Assembly: GCA_002355495.1 (NCBI GenBank)
Contig: AP017424.1
Span: forward strand, 1,674,001 to 1,738,000
Direction of reading: 5' to 3'
Source: Streptomyces laurentii
GTDB taxonomy: Bacteria > Actinomycetota > Actinomycetes > Streptomycetales > Streptomycetaceae
Length of the DNA: 64,000 nt
The notes beneath the pieces were generated by a model. The model saw only the letters and a program-made list of their open reading frames with translations. It searched no databases and was not told the DNA's origin. A program made the translations under genes and the position numbers. Below are positions 25,819-35,091 of this stretch, piece by piece (position 1 is the stretch's first letter; every line of letters starts with the position of its first letter).

Positions 25819-28800
25819 GGGTCGCCGCCTCCATCATCTTCTCGGTGGTCTCGGCCTCGGAGAGACCGGCGAGCTCGGCGGCGTCCTTGGCGGCGAGCAC
25901 GGCCTTGTACGTGGTGGGGATGATCTTGCTGAAGCGGGCCGCGGCCGCGCTCCAGTCGTCGAGCAGCTTCCGCGCGACGGTCGAGCCGGTCTCCTCGTGG
26001 TGGCGGCGTACGACGTCGTGCAGCCAGGCCGCGTCGGTGTCGGACAGGGTCTCGACGGCCGCGAGGTTGCCGGGGTTGACGCGGTCGCGGTCGAGGTCGA
26101 CGACGTAGGCGACGCCGCCGGACATGCCGGCCGCGAAGTTGCGGCCGGTCTCGCCGAGGACGACGGCCGTCCCGCCGGTCATGTACTCGCAGCCGTGGTC
26201 GCCGACGCCCTCGGCCACCACCAGGGCACCGGAGTTGCGGACGCAGAAGCGTTCGCCGGTGCGGCCGCGCAGGAACATCTCGCCGCCGGTCGCACCGTAC
26301 GCGAGGGTGTTGCCCGCGATGGTCGAGTACTCGGCGAGGTGCTCGGCGCCGCGGTCCGGGCGGACCACGATCCGGCCGCCGGACAGGCCCTTGCCGACGT
26401 AGTCGTTGGCGTCGCCCTCCAGGCGCAGGGTGACGCCGGCGGGCAGGAAGGCGCCGAAGGACTGGCCGGCGGAGCCGGTGAAGGTGATGTCGACGGTGTC
26501 GTCGGGCAGGCCCGCGCCGCCGAAGCGCTTGGTGACCTGGTGGCCGAGCATGGTGCCGACGGTGCGGTTGATGTTACGGATGGCGACCTGGGCGCGGACG
26601 GGCTGGGCGGCCGCGGCGGAGTCGGCGTTCAGGGCCTCGGCGGCGAGCTCGATCAGCTCGTTGTCGAGGGCCTTCTCCAGGCCGTGGTCCTGCGGGACGA
26701 GGGCGTGGCGGACCGCGCCGTCGGGCAGGTCGGGGACGTGGAACAGCGGTTCCAGGTCCAGCCCTTGGGCCTTCCAGTGGGTCACGGCCCGGCTGGTGTC
26801 GAGGAGTTCGGCGTGGCCGACGGCCTCCTCCAGGGTACGGAAGCCGAGTTCGGCGAGGAGCTCGCGTACCTCCTCGGCGATGAACTCGAAGAAGTTGACG
26901 ACGAATTCGGGCTTGCCGGCGAAGCGGTCGCGCAGCACCGGGTTCTGGGTGGCGATGCCGACCGGACAGGTGTCGAGGTGGCAGACGCGCATCATGACGC
27001 AGCCGGAGACGACGAGCGGCGCGGTGGCGAAGCCGAACTCCTCGGCGCCGAGGAGGGCGGCGATGACGACGTCGCGGCCGGTCTTCAGCTGGCCGTCGGT
27101 CTGCACGACGATCCGGTCGCGCAGACCGTTGAGCAGCAGCGTCTGCTGGGTCTCGGCGAGGCCCAGCTCCCAGGGGCCGCCCGCGTGCTTGAGCGAGGTG
27201 AGCGGGGAGGCGCCCGTACCGCCGTCGTGTCCGGAGACGAGCACGACGTCCGCGTGGGCCTTGGACACGCCCGCGGCCACGGTGCCGACGCCGACCTCGG
27301 AGACCAGCTTCACGTGGATGCGGGCGTCCGGGTTGGCGTTCTTGAGGTCGTGGATGAGCTGGGCGAGGTCCTCGATGGAGTAGATGTCGTGGTGCGGCGG
27401 CGGGGAGATCAGGCCGACGCCCGGGGTGGAGTGCCGGGTCTTCGCGACCCACGGGTAGACCTTGTGGCCGGGCAGCTGGCCGCCCTCGCCGGGCTTGGCG
27501 CCCTGGGCCATCTTGATCTGGATGTCGTCGGCGTGGACGAGGTACTCGCTGGTGACGCCGAAGCGGCCGGAGGCCACCTGCTTGATCGCGGAGCGGCGCT
27601 CCGGGTCGTACAGACGGTCGGGGTCCTCGCCGCCCTCGCCGGTGTTCGACTTGCCGCCGAGCCGGTTCATCGCGACGGCGAGGGTCTCGTGGGCCTCGCG
27701 GGAGATGGAGCCGTACGACATGGCGCCGGTGGAGAAGCGGCGGACGATGTCGGCGACCGGCTCGACCTCGTCGAGCGGCACCGGCGTACGGCCTTCGGCG
27801 GCGAAGCCGAACAGGCCGCGGAGCGTCATGAGGCGCTCCGACTGCTCGTTCACCCGGCCCGTGTACTTCTTGAAGATGTCGTACCGCTTGGTGCGGGTGG
27901 CGTGCTGGAGCCGGAACACGGTCTCCGGGTCGAACAGGTGCGGCTCGCCCTCGCGACGCCACTGGTACTCGCCGCCGATCTCCAGCGCGCGGTGCGCCGG
28001 GGCGATGCCGGAGGCCGGGTACGCCTTGGCGTGGCGGGCGGCGACCTCCTGCGCGACGACGTCGAGGCCGGCGCCGCCGATCTTGGTGGCGGTGCCGTTG
28101 AAGTACGTGTCGACGAAGGCGGTGTCGAGGCCGACGGCCTCGAAGACCTGGGCGCCGCGGTAGGAGGCCACGGTGGAGATGCCCATCTTGGACATGACCT
28201 TCAGGACGCCCTTGCCGAGGGCGTGGATGAGGTTGCGGATGGCCTGCTCGGGCTCGACGTCCGCGGCGTCGATGAACGTGCCGGCCCGGGCCAGGTCCTC
28301 GACGGACTCCATGGCGAGGTACGGGTTGACGGCGGCGGCGCCGTACCCGATGAGCAGGGCCACGTGGTGGACCTCGCGGACGTCGCCGGCCTCGACCAGC
28401 AGGCCCACCTTGGTGCGCTGCTTGGTGCGGATGAGGTGGTGGTGGACGGCGGCCGTGAGCAGCAGCGACGGGATCGGCGCGTGCTCGGCGTCGGAGTGCC
28501 GGTCGGACAGGACGAGGAGCCGGGCGCCGCCGTCGATCGCCGTGTCGGCCTCGGCGCAGATGTCACGGATGCGGGCGGCGAGCACGTCGCCGCCGCCGGA
28601 GACCCGGTAGAGGCCCGAGAGCGTGACGGCCTTCATGCCGGGCATGTCGCCGTCGGCGTTGATGTGGATGAGCTTGGCCAGCTCGTCGTTGTCGATGACC
28701 GGGAACGGCAGGGTGACGCTGCGGCAGGACGCGGCGGTCGGGTCGAGCAGGTCGCTGCCCGGGCCGAGGGAGGACCGGAGGCTGGTGACCAGCTCTTCCC

Positions 28801-30406
28801 GGATGGCGTCCAGCGGCGGGTTCGTGACCTGCGCGAACAGCTGGGTGAAGTAGTCGAAGAGAAGCCGCGGGCGCTCGGAGAGAGCGGCGATCGGCGAGTC
28901 CGTACCCATGGAACCGATCGGCTCCGCGCCGGTGCGGGCCATCGGGGCGAGGATGACGCGCAGCTCTTCCTCGGTGTACCCGAAGGTCTGCTGGCGGCGG
29001 GTGACCGAGGCGTGGGTGTGCACGATGTGCTCGCGCTCGGGCAGGTCGGACAGCTCGATCTCGCCGGTCTCCAGCCACTGCGCGTACGGCTGACCGGCGG
29101 CGAGGCCCGCCTTGATCTCGTCGTCCTCGATGATGCGGTGCTCGGCGGTGTCGACGAGGAACATGCGGCCCGGCTGGAGGCGGCCCTTGCGGACGACCCG
29201 GGCGGGGTCGATGTCGAGGACGCCGACCTCGGAGGAGAGGACGACGAGACCGTCGTCGGTGACCCAGTAGCGGCCGGGGCGCAGACCGTTGCGGTCGAGG
29301 ACCGCGCCGACCTGGGTGCCGTCGGTGAAGGTGACGCAGGCCGGGCCGTCCCAGGGCTCCATCAGGGTGGAGTGGTACTGGTAGAAGGCGCGCCGGTCCG
29401 GGTCCATGGAGGTGTGGTTCTCCCAGGCCTCGGGGACCATCATCAGGACGGCGTGGGGCAGCGAACGGCCGCCCAGGTGGAGCAGCTCCAGGACCTCGTC
29501 GAAGGAGGCGGAGTCGGAGGCGTCCGGGGTGCAGACCGGGAAGATCCGCTCGATGCCGCGGCCGTCGGCGCCGGTGCCGAAGGCGTCGCCGGCGAGCTGG
29601 GCCTCGCGGGCGGTCATCCAGTTGCGGTTGCCCTTGACCGTGTTGATCTCGCCGTTGTGGGCGACGAAGCGGTATGGGTGGGCGAGCGGCCAGCTCGGGA
29701 AGGTGTTGGTGGAGAACCGGGAGTGGACCAGCGCGATCGCGGTGGCGAAGCGGCGGTCGGACAGGTCCGGGAAGAACGGCTCCAGCTGGCCGGTGGTCAG
29801 CATGCCCTTGTAGACGAGGGTGCGGGCGGAGAGGGACGGGAAGTACGTCCCGGTCTCACGCTCGGCGCGCTTGCGCAGGACGAAGGCCTTGCGGTCGAGG
29901 GCGATGCCGGTGACGGGGGCCTCTCCGATGGCACTGTCGGCGACGAAGAGCTGGCGGAAGACGGGCATGGTGGCGCGGGCGGAGGCGCCGAGCAGCTCGG
30001 GGCTGACGGGGACGTCACGCCAGCCGAGTACGGTCAGGCCCTCTTCGGCGGCGATCGTCTCGATGCGGGCGGCGGCCGGGGCCGGGTCCGCGGCGGGGAG
30101 GAACGCGATGCCGACGGCGTACGCGCCGGCCTCGGGGAGAGCGAAGCCCGCGACCTCGCGGAGGAAGGCGTCCGGGATCTGGAGCAGGATGCCGGCGCCG
30201 TCACCGGAGTCGGGCTCGGAGCCGGTGGCACCGCGGTGTTCGAGATTGCGCAGGACGGTCAGCGCCTGCTCGACCAGCTCGTGGTCGGCCACACCGGTGA
30301 GGGTGGCCACGAACCCGACGCCGCAGGCGTCGTGCTCGTTACGGGGGTCGTACAGCCCCTGGGGGGCGGGGCGACCGTCCAGGGGTGACCAGGCGTCGGT
30401 ACGCAT
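25811..30406 (-). CDS. gltB: Glutamate synthase, large subunit
   Basis: 1531 residues, normal length. GGGAGAG lies 5 bases before the ATG at 30406. A 27-residue propeptide ends before Cys28 ([16 protein letters not shown]), the amidotransferase nucleophile exposed by processing. The central and FMN-binding synthase domains follow, with the 3Fe-4S ligands in [20 protein letters not shown]. The C-terminal beta-helix has the GxxGG repeats ([24 protein letters not shown]). Releases ammonia from glutamine and channels it to 2-oxoglutarate. First gene of gltBD; nitrogen control likely acts in the upstream gap. Confidence 0.97.
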
Positions 30407-30463
30407 CGGCTCTCCCGTCGTCGTCGTGGCATAGGCAGCAGCCGAGGGACGACGTTGGCCCTC

Positions 30464-30484
30464 CGCGAAATTTCATGCAGTTAC
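30464..30484 (-). promoter_or_regulatory. GlnR-like motif upstream of gltB
   Basis: On the - strand the sequence reads GTAAC-TGCAT-GAAAT, about 65 bases upstream of gltB. The Streptomyces GlnR site is GTnAC-N6-GAAAC; here the spacer is 5 and the last base differs, so this is an imperfect match. GAAATTTC within it is also a small palindrome. Nitrogen control of gltBD is reasonable but unproven here. Confidence 0.3.
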
Positions 30485-30503
30485 ATAATGACCGGAATCT
30501 CGC

Positions 30504-30521
30504 AAGGTGGAAAATGGATTC
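30504..30521. promoter_or_regulatory. Inverted repeat GTGGAA-N6-TTCCAC upstream of gltB
   Basis: A perfect 6-bp inverted repeat with a 6-base spacer, about 100 bases upstream of the gltB start inside the AT-rich patch. Candidate operator; the regulator is unknown. Confidence 0.4.
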
Positions 30522-30750
30522 CACTATGCGGACACCGCAGGTGCCGTGCGGGCTGGGCGCGGGGCCGACGGAGGGTCGGCTTCGGCCCGGCTCCGCCCGA
30601 CTTCAGCCCGCCTTCGGCCCGGTTTCGGGGGTACGGAAGTACAGCGTGGGCACCGGTGCGGGGACGCCACGGGGTTGCCGAGGGGTATCCACGGAATCCG
30701 CGATATCCACGGAGGCACGAGGAACCAGGGATCCGGAGATCCGAGGATCC

Positions 30751-30770
30751 GGAACATCCAGGGATGTTCC
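30751..30770. repeat. 20-base palindrome GGAACATCC-AG-GGATGTTCC
   Basis: 9-bp perfect arms with a 2-base centre, preceded by a GATCCGGAGATCCGAGGATC stretch. Too short a loop for an RNA hairpin, so a protein-binding site is more likely. It is 345 bases upstream of gltB, with no intact gene on the other side. Confidence 0.5.
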
Positions 30771-31087
30771 TCGGGGGTCGATCAGGGGTCTGCCGGGGCG
30801 CCCACGGGATGTCCGGGGCGTCTCGGGGTGTCGCTGACTCTCGTTCGGCTCTCGCGGGCTTCCGCTGGGGGTGCCCGTGGGGGACGGTTCGACGGTGGGG
30901 TCGCCATCGACCCGTCGCAGGGCGGGCGTCCTTGCCCGCGGCGCTTACGCCTCATGCCCGGTGGCCGAGCATTCGAAACCGCCGGGTAACCGGCTCGTTA
31001 TGGAGCGCTGCGCATAGTCTCCCACCGGAACGGCGGATCCGCTCAGGGAGATAGATCACAGCCCGAAGCTATGGACCCACCTGCGGA

Positions 31088-31378
31088 AACACGAGGGGCA
31101 CGGAACGTTGCGAAGGCCGGACCCGCCTCCAGCCGGCCTTCGCCGGGCTCGGCGCGCGGCACGCCGCCTCGGGCGCGTACGCCGACAACACGGCGTCGCT
31201 GACGGTGTCGCGCGAGCTGGGCTGCCAGGACGACGGCGTCGAGCATCACGCCGTACGCGCGCGTTCCGCCGTACCCCGCCGGCTCCGGCTCACCCCCGAG
31301 CGGTGGCGGGAGCACCGATCGGTGCCCGTGGAGATCGACGGCCTGCCCGCGTGTCCGCCGCGGTTCGGTCTGGGCTGA
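31088..31378 (+). pseudogene. GNAT acetyltransferase remnant
   Basis: Reading to the TGA at 31376-31378 gives TRGTERCEGRTRLQPAFAGL, then GARHAASGAYADNTASLTVS, RELGCQDDGVEHH and RLRLTPERWREHRS, ending CPPRFGLG. This is the C-terminal half of a RimJ/RimL-like N-acetyltransferase (AF..LGA..A.SGA..DN.AS..VSR.LG). No start codon or N-terminal half is recognisable, and the acetyl-CoA loop is degraded (RGTERC instead of GxGTE(M/A)R). A dead fragment beside the core gltB gene. Confidence 0.7.
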
Positions 31379-31388
31379 GCACACGCGC

Positions 31389-31428
31389 GGGCGGCCGGAG
31401 CGGACATCCCTGTCCGTTCCGGCCGCCC
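31389..31428. terminator. Strong hairpin terminator of the VIT-family gene
   Basis: GGGCGGCCGGAGCGGACA (31389-31406) pairs with TGTCCGTTCCGGCCGCCC (31411-31428), 18 bp with one G-U, 4-base loop. It lies 34 bases beyond the leftward stop at 31463. Confidence 0.85.
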
Positions 31429-31462
31429 GGAGTATCCGACGCGATCCGAAGCGATCCGCGCG

Positions 31463-32191
31463 CTACAGCGCCGCTCCGAACAGCATGCCCAGTCCGTACG
31501 TGACGGCCGCCGCGGCGCCGCCGAGGACGAGCTGGCGCAGGCCGCTGAACAGCCAGCCGCGGGCGGTCACCCGGGCGACGAGGGCGCCGCAGGCGAAGAG
31601 GCCGATCAGGGCGAGCAGCAGGGCCGGCCAGAGCACGGTGGCGCCGAGCAGGTACGGCAGCAGCGGCAGCAGGGCGCCCAGCGCGAACGAGCCGAACGAC
31701 GACACCGCGGCGACCATCGGCGACGGCAGGTCGTCGGGGTCGACACCCAGTTCCTCGCGGGCGTGGATCTCCAGCGCCTGCTCCGGGTCGCGGGACAGCT
31801 GGAGGGCGACCTCGCGGGCGAGCTTGGGCTCGACGCCTCGGGAGACGTAGAGCGCGGCCAGCTCCTCCATCTCGTCGATCGGATGCTTGCGCAACTGGCG
31901 GCGCTCGACGTCGAGTTCGGCCTGGACCAGATCGCGCTGCGAGGCGACCGAGGTGTACTCGCCGGCCGCCATCGAGAAGGCGCCGGCGGCGAGGCCGGCC
32001 AGGCCGGTGATGACGATGGTCTGCGAGGAGACGGCGCCACCGGCCACACCCGTCATGAGCGCGAGGTTGGAGACGAGTCCGTCCATCGCGCCGAAGACGG
32101 CGGGGCGCAGCCAGCCGCCGTTCACGTCGCGGTGGGTGTGGTTGTCGCGGTGGGCCTCGTGCAGTGGCGCGGCGGTTTCGATGATGGACAT
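31463..32191 (-). CDS. VIT1/CCC1-family metal transporter
   Basis: 242 residues from the ATG at 32191, with AAGGGGA upstream. Sequence LRPAVFGAMDGLVSNLALMT, GLAAGAFSMAAGEYTSVASQ, the cytoplasmic acidic/helical domain (RDLVQAELDVERRQLRKHP, EMEELAALYVSRG) and three C-terminal helices are those of Fe2+/Mn2+ transporters of the VIT/CCC1 family. The Asp and the MAAGEY Glu line the cation path in the plant homologue. Probably exports or handles iron or manganese at the cell membrane. Divergent from the ADP-ribosylglycohydrolase operon. Confidence 0.88.
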   Translation of the reverse strand: MSIIETAAPLHEAHRDNHTHRDVNGGWLRPAVFGAMDGLVSNLALMTGVAGGAVSSQTIVITGLAGLAAGAFSMAAGEYTSVASQRDLVQAELDVERRQLRKHPIDEMEELAALYVSRGVEPKLAREVALQLSRDPEQALEIHAREELGVDPDDLPSPMVAAVSSFGSFALGALLPLLPYLLGATVLWPALLLALIGLFACGALVARVTARGWLFSGLRQLVLGGAAAAVTYGLGMLFGAAL

Positions 32192-32485
32192 GCGGATCCC
32201 CTTGTCTCCCCTGGGGTTCGGCGTGCCCGCCCCCTCCGATGTCCTCGAACATACGCGGGATGTAAGGGGCGCGCCAGCAAGGCAGGCCGTACTTACTAAG
32301 GTCCGCCTTGCTCCCCCGGCGGCTCCCCGGCGGCCCCCCGGCCGCCCCTCTCCCGCCCCTCTCCCGGCCCTCGAAGCCACCACCCGCCGCGGGTGCGACG
32401 CCGCGTCACCCGGCCGAACGGCACGTCTCCGTGAGGGTTCGGTCCCCGCGTGGCACAGATGAGAGGACCACGAAAGGGGAGCGAG
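32192..32485. promoter_or_regulatory. Divergent promoter region, VIT gene / seven-gene operon
   Basis: 294 bases. It contains an inverted repeat, GCAAGGC (32277-32283) / GCCTTGC (32305-32311), around the AT-rich centre GTACTTACTAAGG, a possible shared control site. Bases 32316-32400 are C-rich low-complexity sequence. The ribosome site AAAGGGGAG precedes the first operon gene. Confidence 0.4.
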
Positions 32486-33508
32486 ATGGCCGGCGAGACG
32501 AGGACGACGACCCGCGAGGTGCGCGACCGGGCGAGGGGGGCGCTGCTCGGTCTCGCGGTGGGCGACGCGCTCGGCGCGCCCGCCGAGAACCTGCGCCCCT
32601 CGGAGATCCGCCGCCGCTGGGGCCGGATCGAAGGCTTCGTGACGGACTGTCCGGCGGGCACGGACGACACCGAGTACGCGATCTTCTCCGGGCTGCTGCT
32701 CGCCCGGCACGGCTCCGCCCTGACCGTCGCCCATGTCGAACGGGCCTGGCACCACTGGATCGCCGACCTCGACGAGGGCCCGTTCCGGGGCGCCGGCTTC
32801 TCCGAGCGCGGCACCCTGGAGAACCTCCGCCGGGGCCTGACCGCGCCGATCTCCGCGCAGCACCGGCACGCCTGGAGCGACGGGCTGGCCATGCGCGCCG
32901 CGCCGTTCGGGGTCTTCGCGGCCGGCCGGCCCGCCGAGGCGGCACGGCTCGTCGCCGTCGACGGCAGCGTCAGCCACGAGGGCGAGGGCATCTACGGCGG
33001 GCAGGCGGTCGCGGCAGGCGTCGCGGCGGCGATGCGCGAACGTGGCGAGGGCCACGAGGGCGTCACCTCGGTGGTCGCGGCGGCGCTGTCGGTGATCCCG
33101 ATGGACTCCTGGACCGCGCGCTCGATGCGCCGCGCGGTGGTCGCCGCCGAGCGGGCCGGCACCGACCCGCTGGAACGCGAACGCGCCGTCCGCTCCGCCG
33201 TCGTGATCGGCGGCTACCCCTGGACCGACCTCGCCCCCGAGGCCGTCGCCCTCGCCTTCGGCGCCTTCGCGGCGGCCCGCGGCGACTTCCGTACGGCGGT
33301 CCTCACCGCCGTCAACATGGGCCGCGACGCCGACACCACGGCCGCGGTCGCCGGGGCGCTCGCGGGCGCGCTGTGCGGCGCCGCCGCCATCCCCGGGGAG
33401 TGGGCCGGCGCGATCTCCCCGGTGGCGGGCAGCTGCCTCCCCTCCATGCGCGGCCACCACGTGCTGGACATCGCGGACCTGCTGACCCCCGAGGAGGACG
33501 CCCGATGA
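32486..33508 (+). CDS. ADP-ribosylglycohydrolase-superfamily protein 1
   Basis: 340 residues from the ATG at 32486, 4 bases after AAAGGGGAG. Full set of family metal ligands: GTDDTEYA (D60, D61, T62) near the N terminus and GRDADTTAAVAGALAGAL (D281, D283) near the C terminus, the two sites that bind two Mg2+ in DraG/ARH enzymes. GALLGLAVGDALGAPAE opens the fold. Such enzymes cleave N- or O-glycosidic bonds of ADP-ribose or related ribosides. First gene of a seven-gene overlapping operon; overlaps the next by ATGA. Confidence 0.88.
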   Translation: MAGETRTTTREVRDRARGALLGLAVGDALGAPAENLRPSEIRRRWGRIEGFVTDCPAGTDDTEYAIFSGLLLARHGSALTVAHVERAWHHWIADLDEGPFRGAGFSERGTLENLRRGLTAPISAQHRHAWSDGLAMRAAPFGVFAAGRPAEAARLVAVDGSVSHEGEGIYGGQAVAAGVAAAMRERGEGHEGVTSVVAAALSVIPMDSWTARSMRRAVVAAERAGTDPLERERAVRSAVVIGGYPWTDLAPEAVALAFGAFAAARGDFRTAVLTAVNMGRDADTTAAVAGALAGALCGAAAIPGEWAGAISPVAGSCLPSMRGHHVLDIADLLTPEEDAR

Positions 33509-35091
33509 ACGCGGACCCGACACCGGCGGCCGGAGCCACGGACCGGCGCGTGGGCGCGGCGGCGGCGCCCGTCCTGGGGGTCGTCTGTCCCGACGGCGTG
33601 GTCCCGGGCACGGCCGGCCGGCGCCTCGCCGGTACGGATCCGACGCGGCCCGGACCCGCCGCCGCGAGCGCGGCCGGGAAGCCGGGCGCGGCCGGCGGGC
33701 CGGCCCCGTTCGCCCGTACGGCCGGACACGGCTCCGGCGCGGGGGGCTCTCGTACGGCGGCGGGCATGGCTCCGCCCCCGGAACCGGCCCTGGAGCCCGG
33801 CGGCCCGACCCGAGGAAGCGTCATGAACCCGGACCCGGGCCCGAGGACGGCCGAGCCCAGCGCCGCGGGCGCGGAGGCGGGCGCGGCCGGGGCCCCGTCC
33901 CTGAGGGACATCCGCCTCGACGGGGGCGCCGCCGGAACCCCCGTCCGCCGCGACCGGATCGAGGGGCTGCTGCTCGGGATCGCGGCCGGGGACGCCGCCG
34001 GGTGGCCCGCGGTGCGGCACCGGGCGGCGCGGATGCCCGAGTGGACCCGGCGGCTCACCCGGGAACTCGACACGTTCGCCGAGGAGAACGCGACGACCAC
34101 GCTGCCCGTCCCGCTCGCCCTCAACCAGCCGCCCGAGCCGCTCCGGCTCGGGCCGTCCGACGACGCCGAGTGGGCGGTGTTCACGGCCGGGGCGCTGCTG
34201 GCCCGGAACGAGCCGGCGTTCCGCGGTCTCACCCCCGGGCTCCGGCTGCGGGCCGCCGTCGACCTGGCCTGGCACTCCCTCGCGGGACAGGTGGCCGCGG
34301 CGGCGGACCGGGCGCCCGAGGTCGAGTCGGCCGTGCTCCCGCTGCGGGCCCGGATCTCGGTCCGGGCCGGGCTCGGCAATCTGGCCGCCGGGCTGCGCCC
34401 GCCCGCGACCGGGCACGACAACCCGCACTACTTCGACGACGCCGCCTGCGTACGCGCCGCCGTCCTGGCCCTCGCCCACCCCGGGGAGCCGGGCCCGGCG
34501 GCCGCGCTCGCCGAGTTCGACGCCCGGTACACGCAGGACGGCGACGGGGTCCACGGCGCCCGCGCGATGGCGGCGGCCGTCGCCGCCGCGCTCGGCGGGG
34601 CCGCGCCGGAGGAGGCGGTGGAGGCGGCCCTCGCCGAACTGCCGCCCGGTACGGAGATCGGCCGCAACGGCCGGTACGCGGTCGGGCTGGCCCGCACCGC
34701 CGGCACCGCTTTCGCCCTCGTCCCGCTCCTCGAACACCAGATCGTGGACCACGTCTACAGCTACGGCATCGCCGCCGCCGAGACCGTGCCGGTCGCCCTC
34801 GCCCTGACGGTGGCCGCGCGGGGCGAGGCCGCCGCCGCGCTGCCGGCCGCGGCCTGTCTGTCCCGGGTCGCGGACTCGGCACCGGCGCTGGCCGGCGCGC
34901 TCACCGGGGCGCTGGGCGGCGGGAGTTCGGTGCCGGCGACCTGGCGGGCGGCGTGCCGGACCCTCGCGGGCTGCGCGCTGCCGTGGCTCGCGGGCACCGA
35001 TCTGGTGGAATTCGCCGGTCGGCTCGCGGCCGCAGCCACGGAACCGGCCACCCCAGGTGGACAATCCGGACATGACTCCCCTTCTGGATGA
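33505..35091 (+). CDS. ADP-ribosylglycohydrolase-superfamily protein 2, one metal ligand replaced
   Basis: 528 residues if started at the overlapping ATG (33505; GAGGAGG upstream). An in-frame ATG at 33823 with GAGGA upstream would remove ~106 Ala/Gly/Pro-rich residues and may be the real start. The fold starts near RRDRIEGLLLGIAAGDAAGW. The first metal motif is kept (PSDDAEWAVF, residues 218-227). In the second, the expected GRDxDT is SRVADSAPALAGALTGAL (453-470), so the first Asp is Val455. Catalysis is probably altered or lost; a regulatory or partner role within the operon is possible. Confidence 0.75.
   Translation: MNADPTPAAGATDRRVGAAAAPVLGVVCPDGVVPGTAGRRLAGTDPTRPGPAAASAAGKPGAAGGPAPFARTAGHGSGAGGSRTAAGMAPPPEPALEPGGPTRGSVMNPDPGPRTAEPSAAGAEAGAAGAPSLRDIRLDGGAAGTPVRRDRIEGLLLGIAAGDAAGWPAVRHRAARMPEWTRRLTRELDTFAEENATTTLPVPLALNQPPEPLRLGPSDDAEWAVFTAGALLARNEPAFRGLTPGLRLRAAVDLAWHSLAGQVAAAADRAPEVESAVLPLRARISVRAGLGNLAAGLRPPATGHDNPHYFDDAACVRAAVLALAHPGEPGPAAALAEFDARYTQDGDGVHGARAMAAAVAAALGGAAPEEAVEAALAELPPGTEIGRNGRYAVGLARTAGTAFALVPLLEHQIVDHVYSYGIAAAETVPVALALTVAARGEAAAALPAAACLSRVADSAPALAGALTGALGGGSSVPATWRAACRTLAGCALPWLAGTDLVEFAGRLAAAATEPATPGGQSGHDSPSG

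Larger units (their letters stand above)
30407..31087. other. gltB upstream region, 681 bp
   Basis: The first 120 bases next to gltB are AT-rich and hold two candidate sites (listed separately). 30530-30700 is GC-rich low-complexity sequence (GGCTTCGGCCCGGCTCCGCC). 30710-30775 contains three GATCC(G) units and a 20-base palindrome. 30800-31087 shows no gene with codon support. Confidence 0.5.

Noticed and set aside
32308..33504. In-frame upstream extension of glycohydrolase 2 over the whole of glycohydrolase 1
   Set aside because: The extension is Arg/Gly/Pro-rich frame-shadow of gene 1; the real start is at 33505 or 33823.
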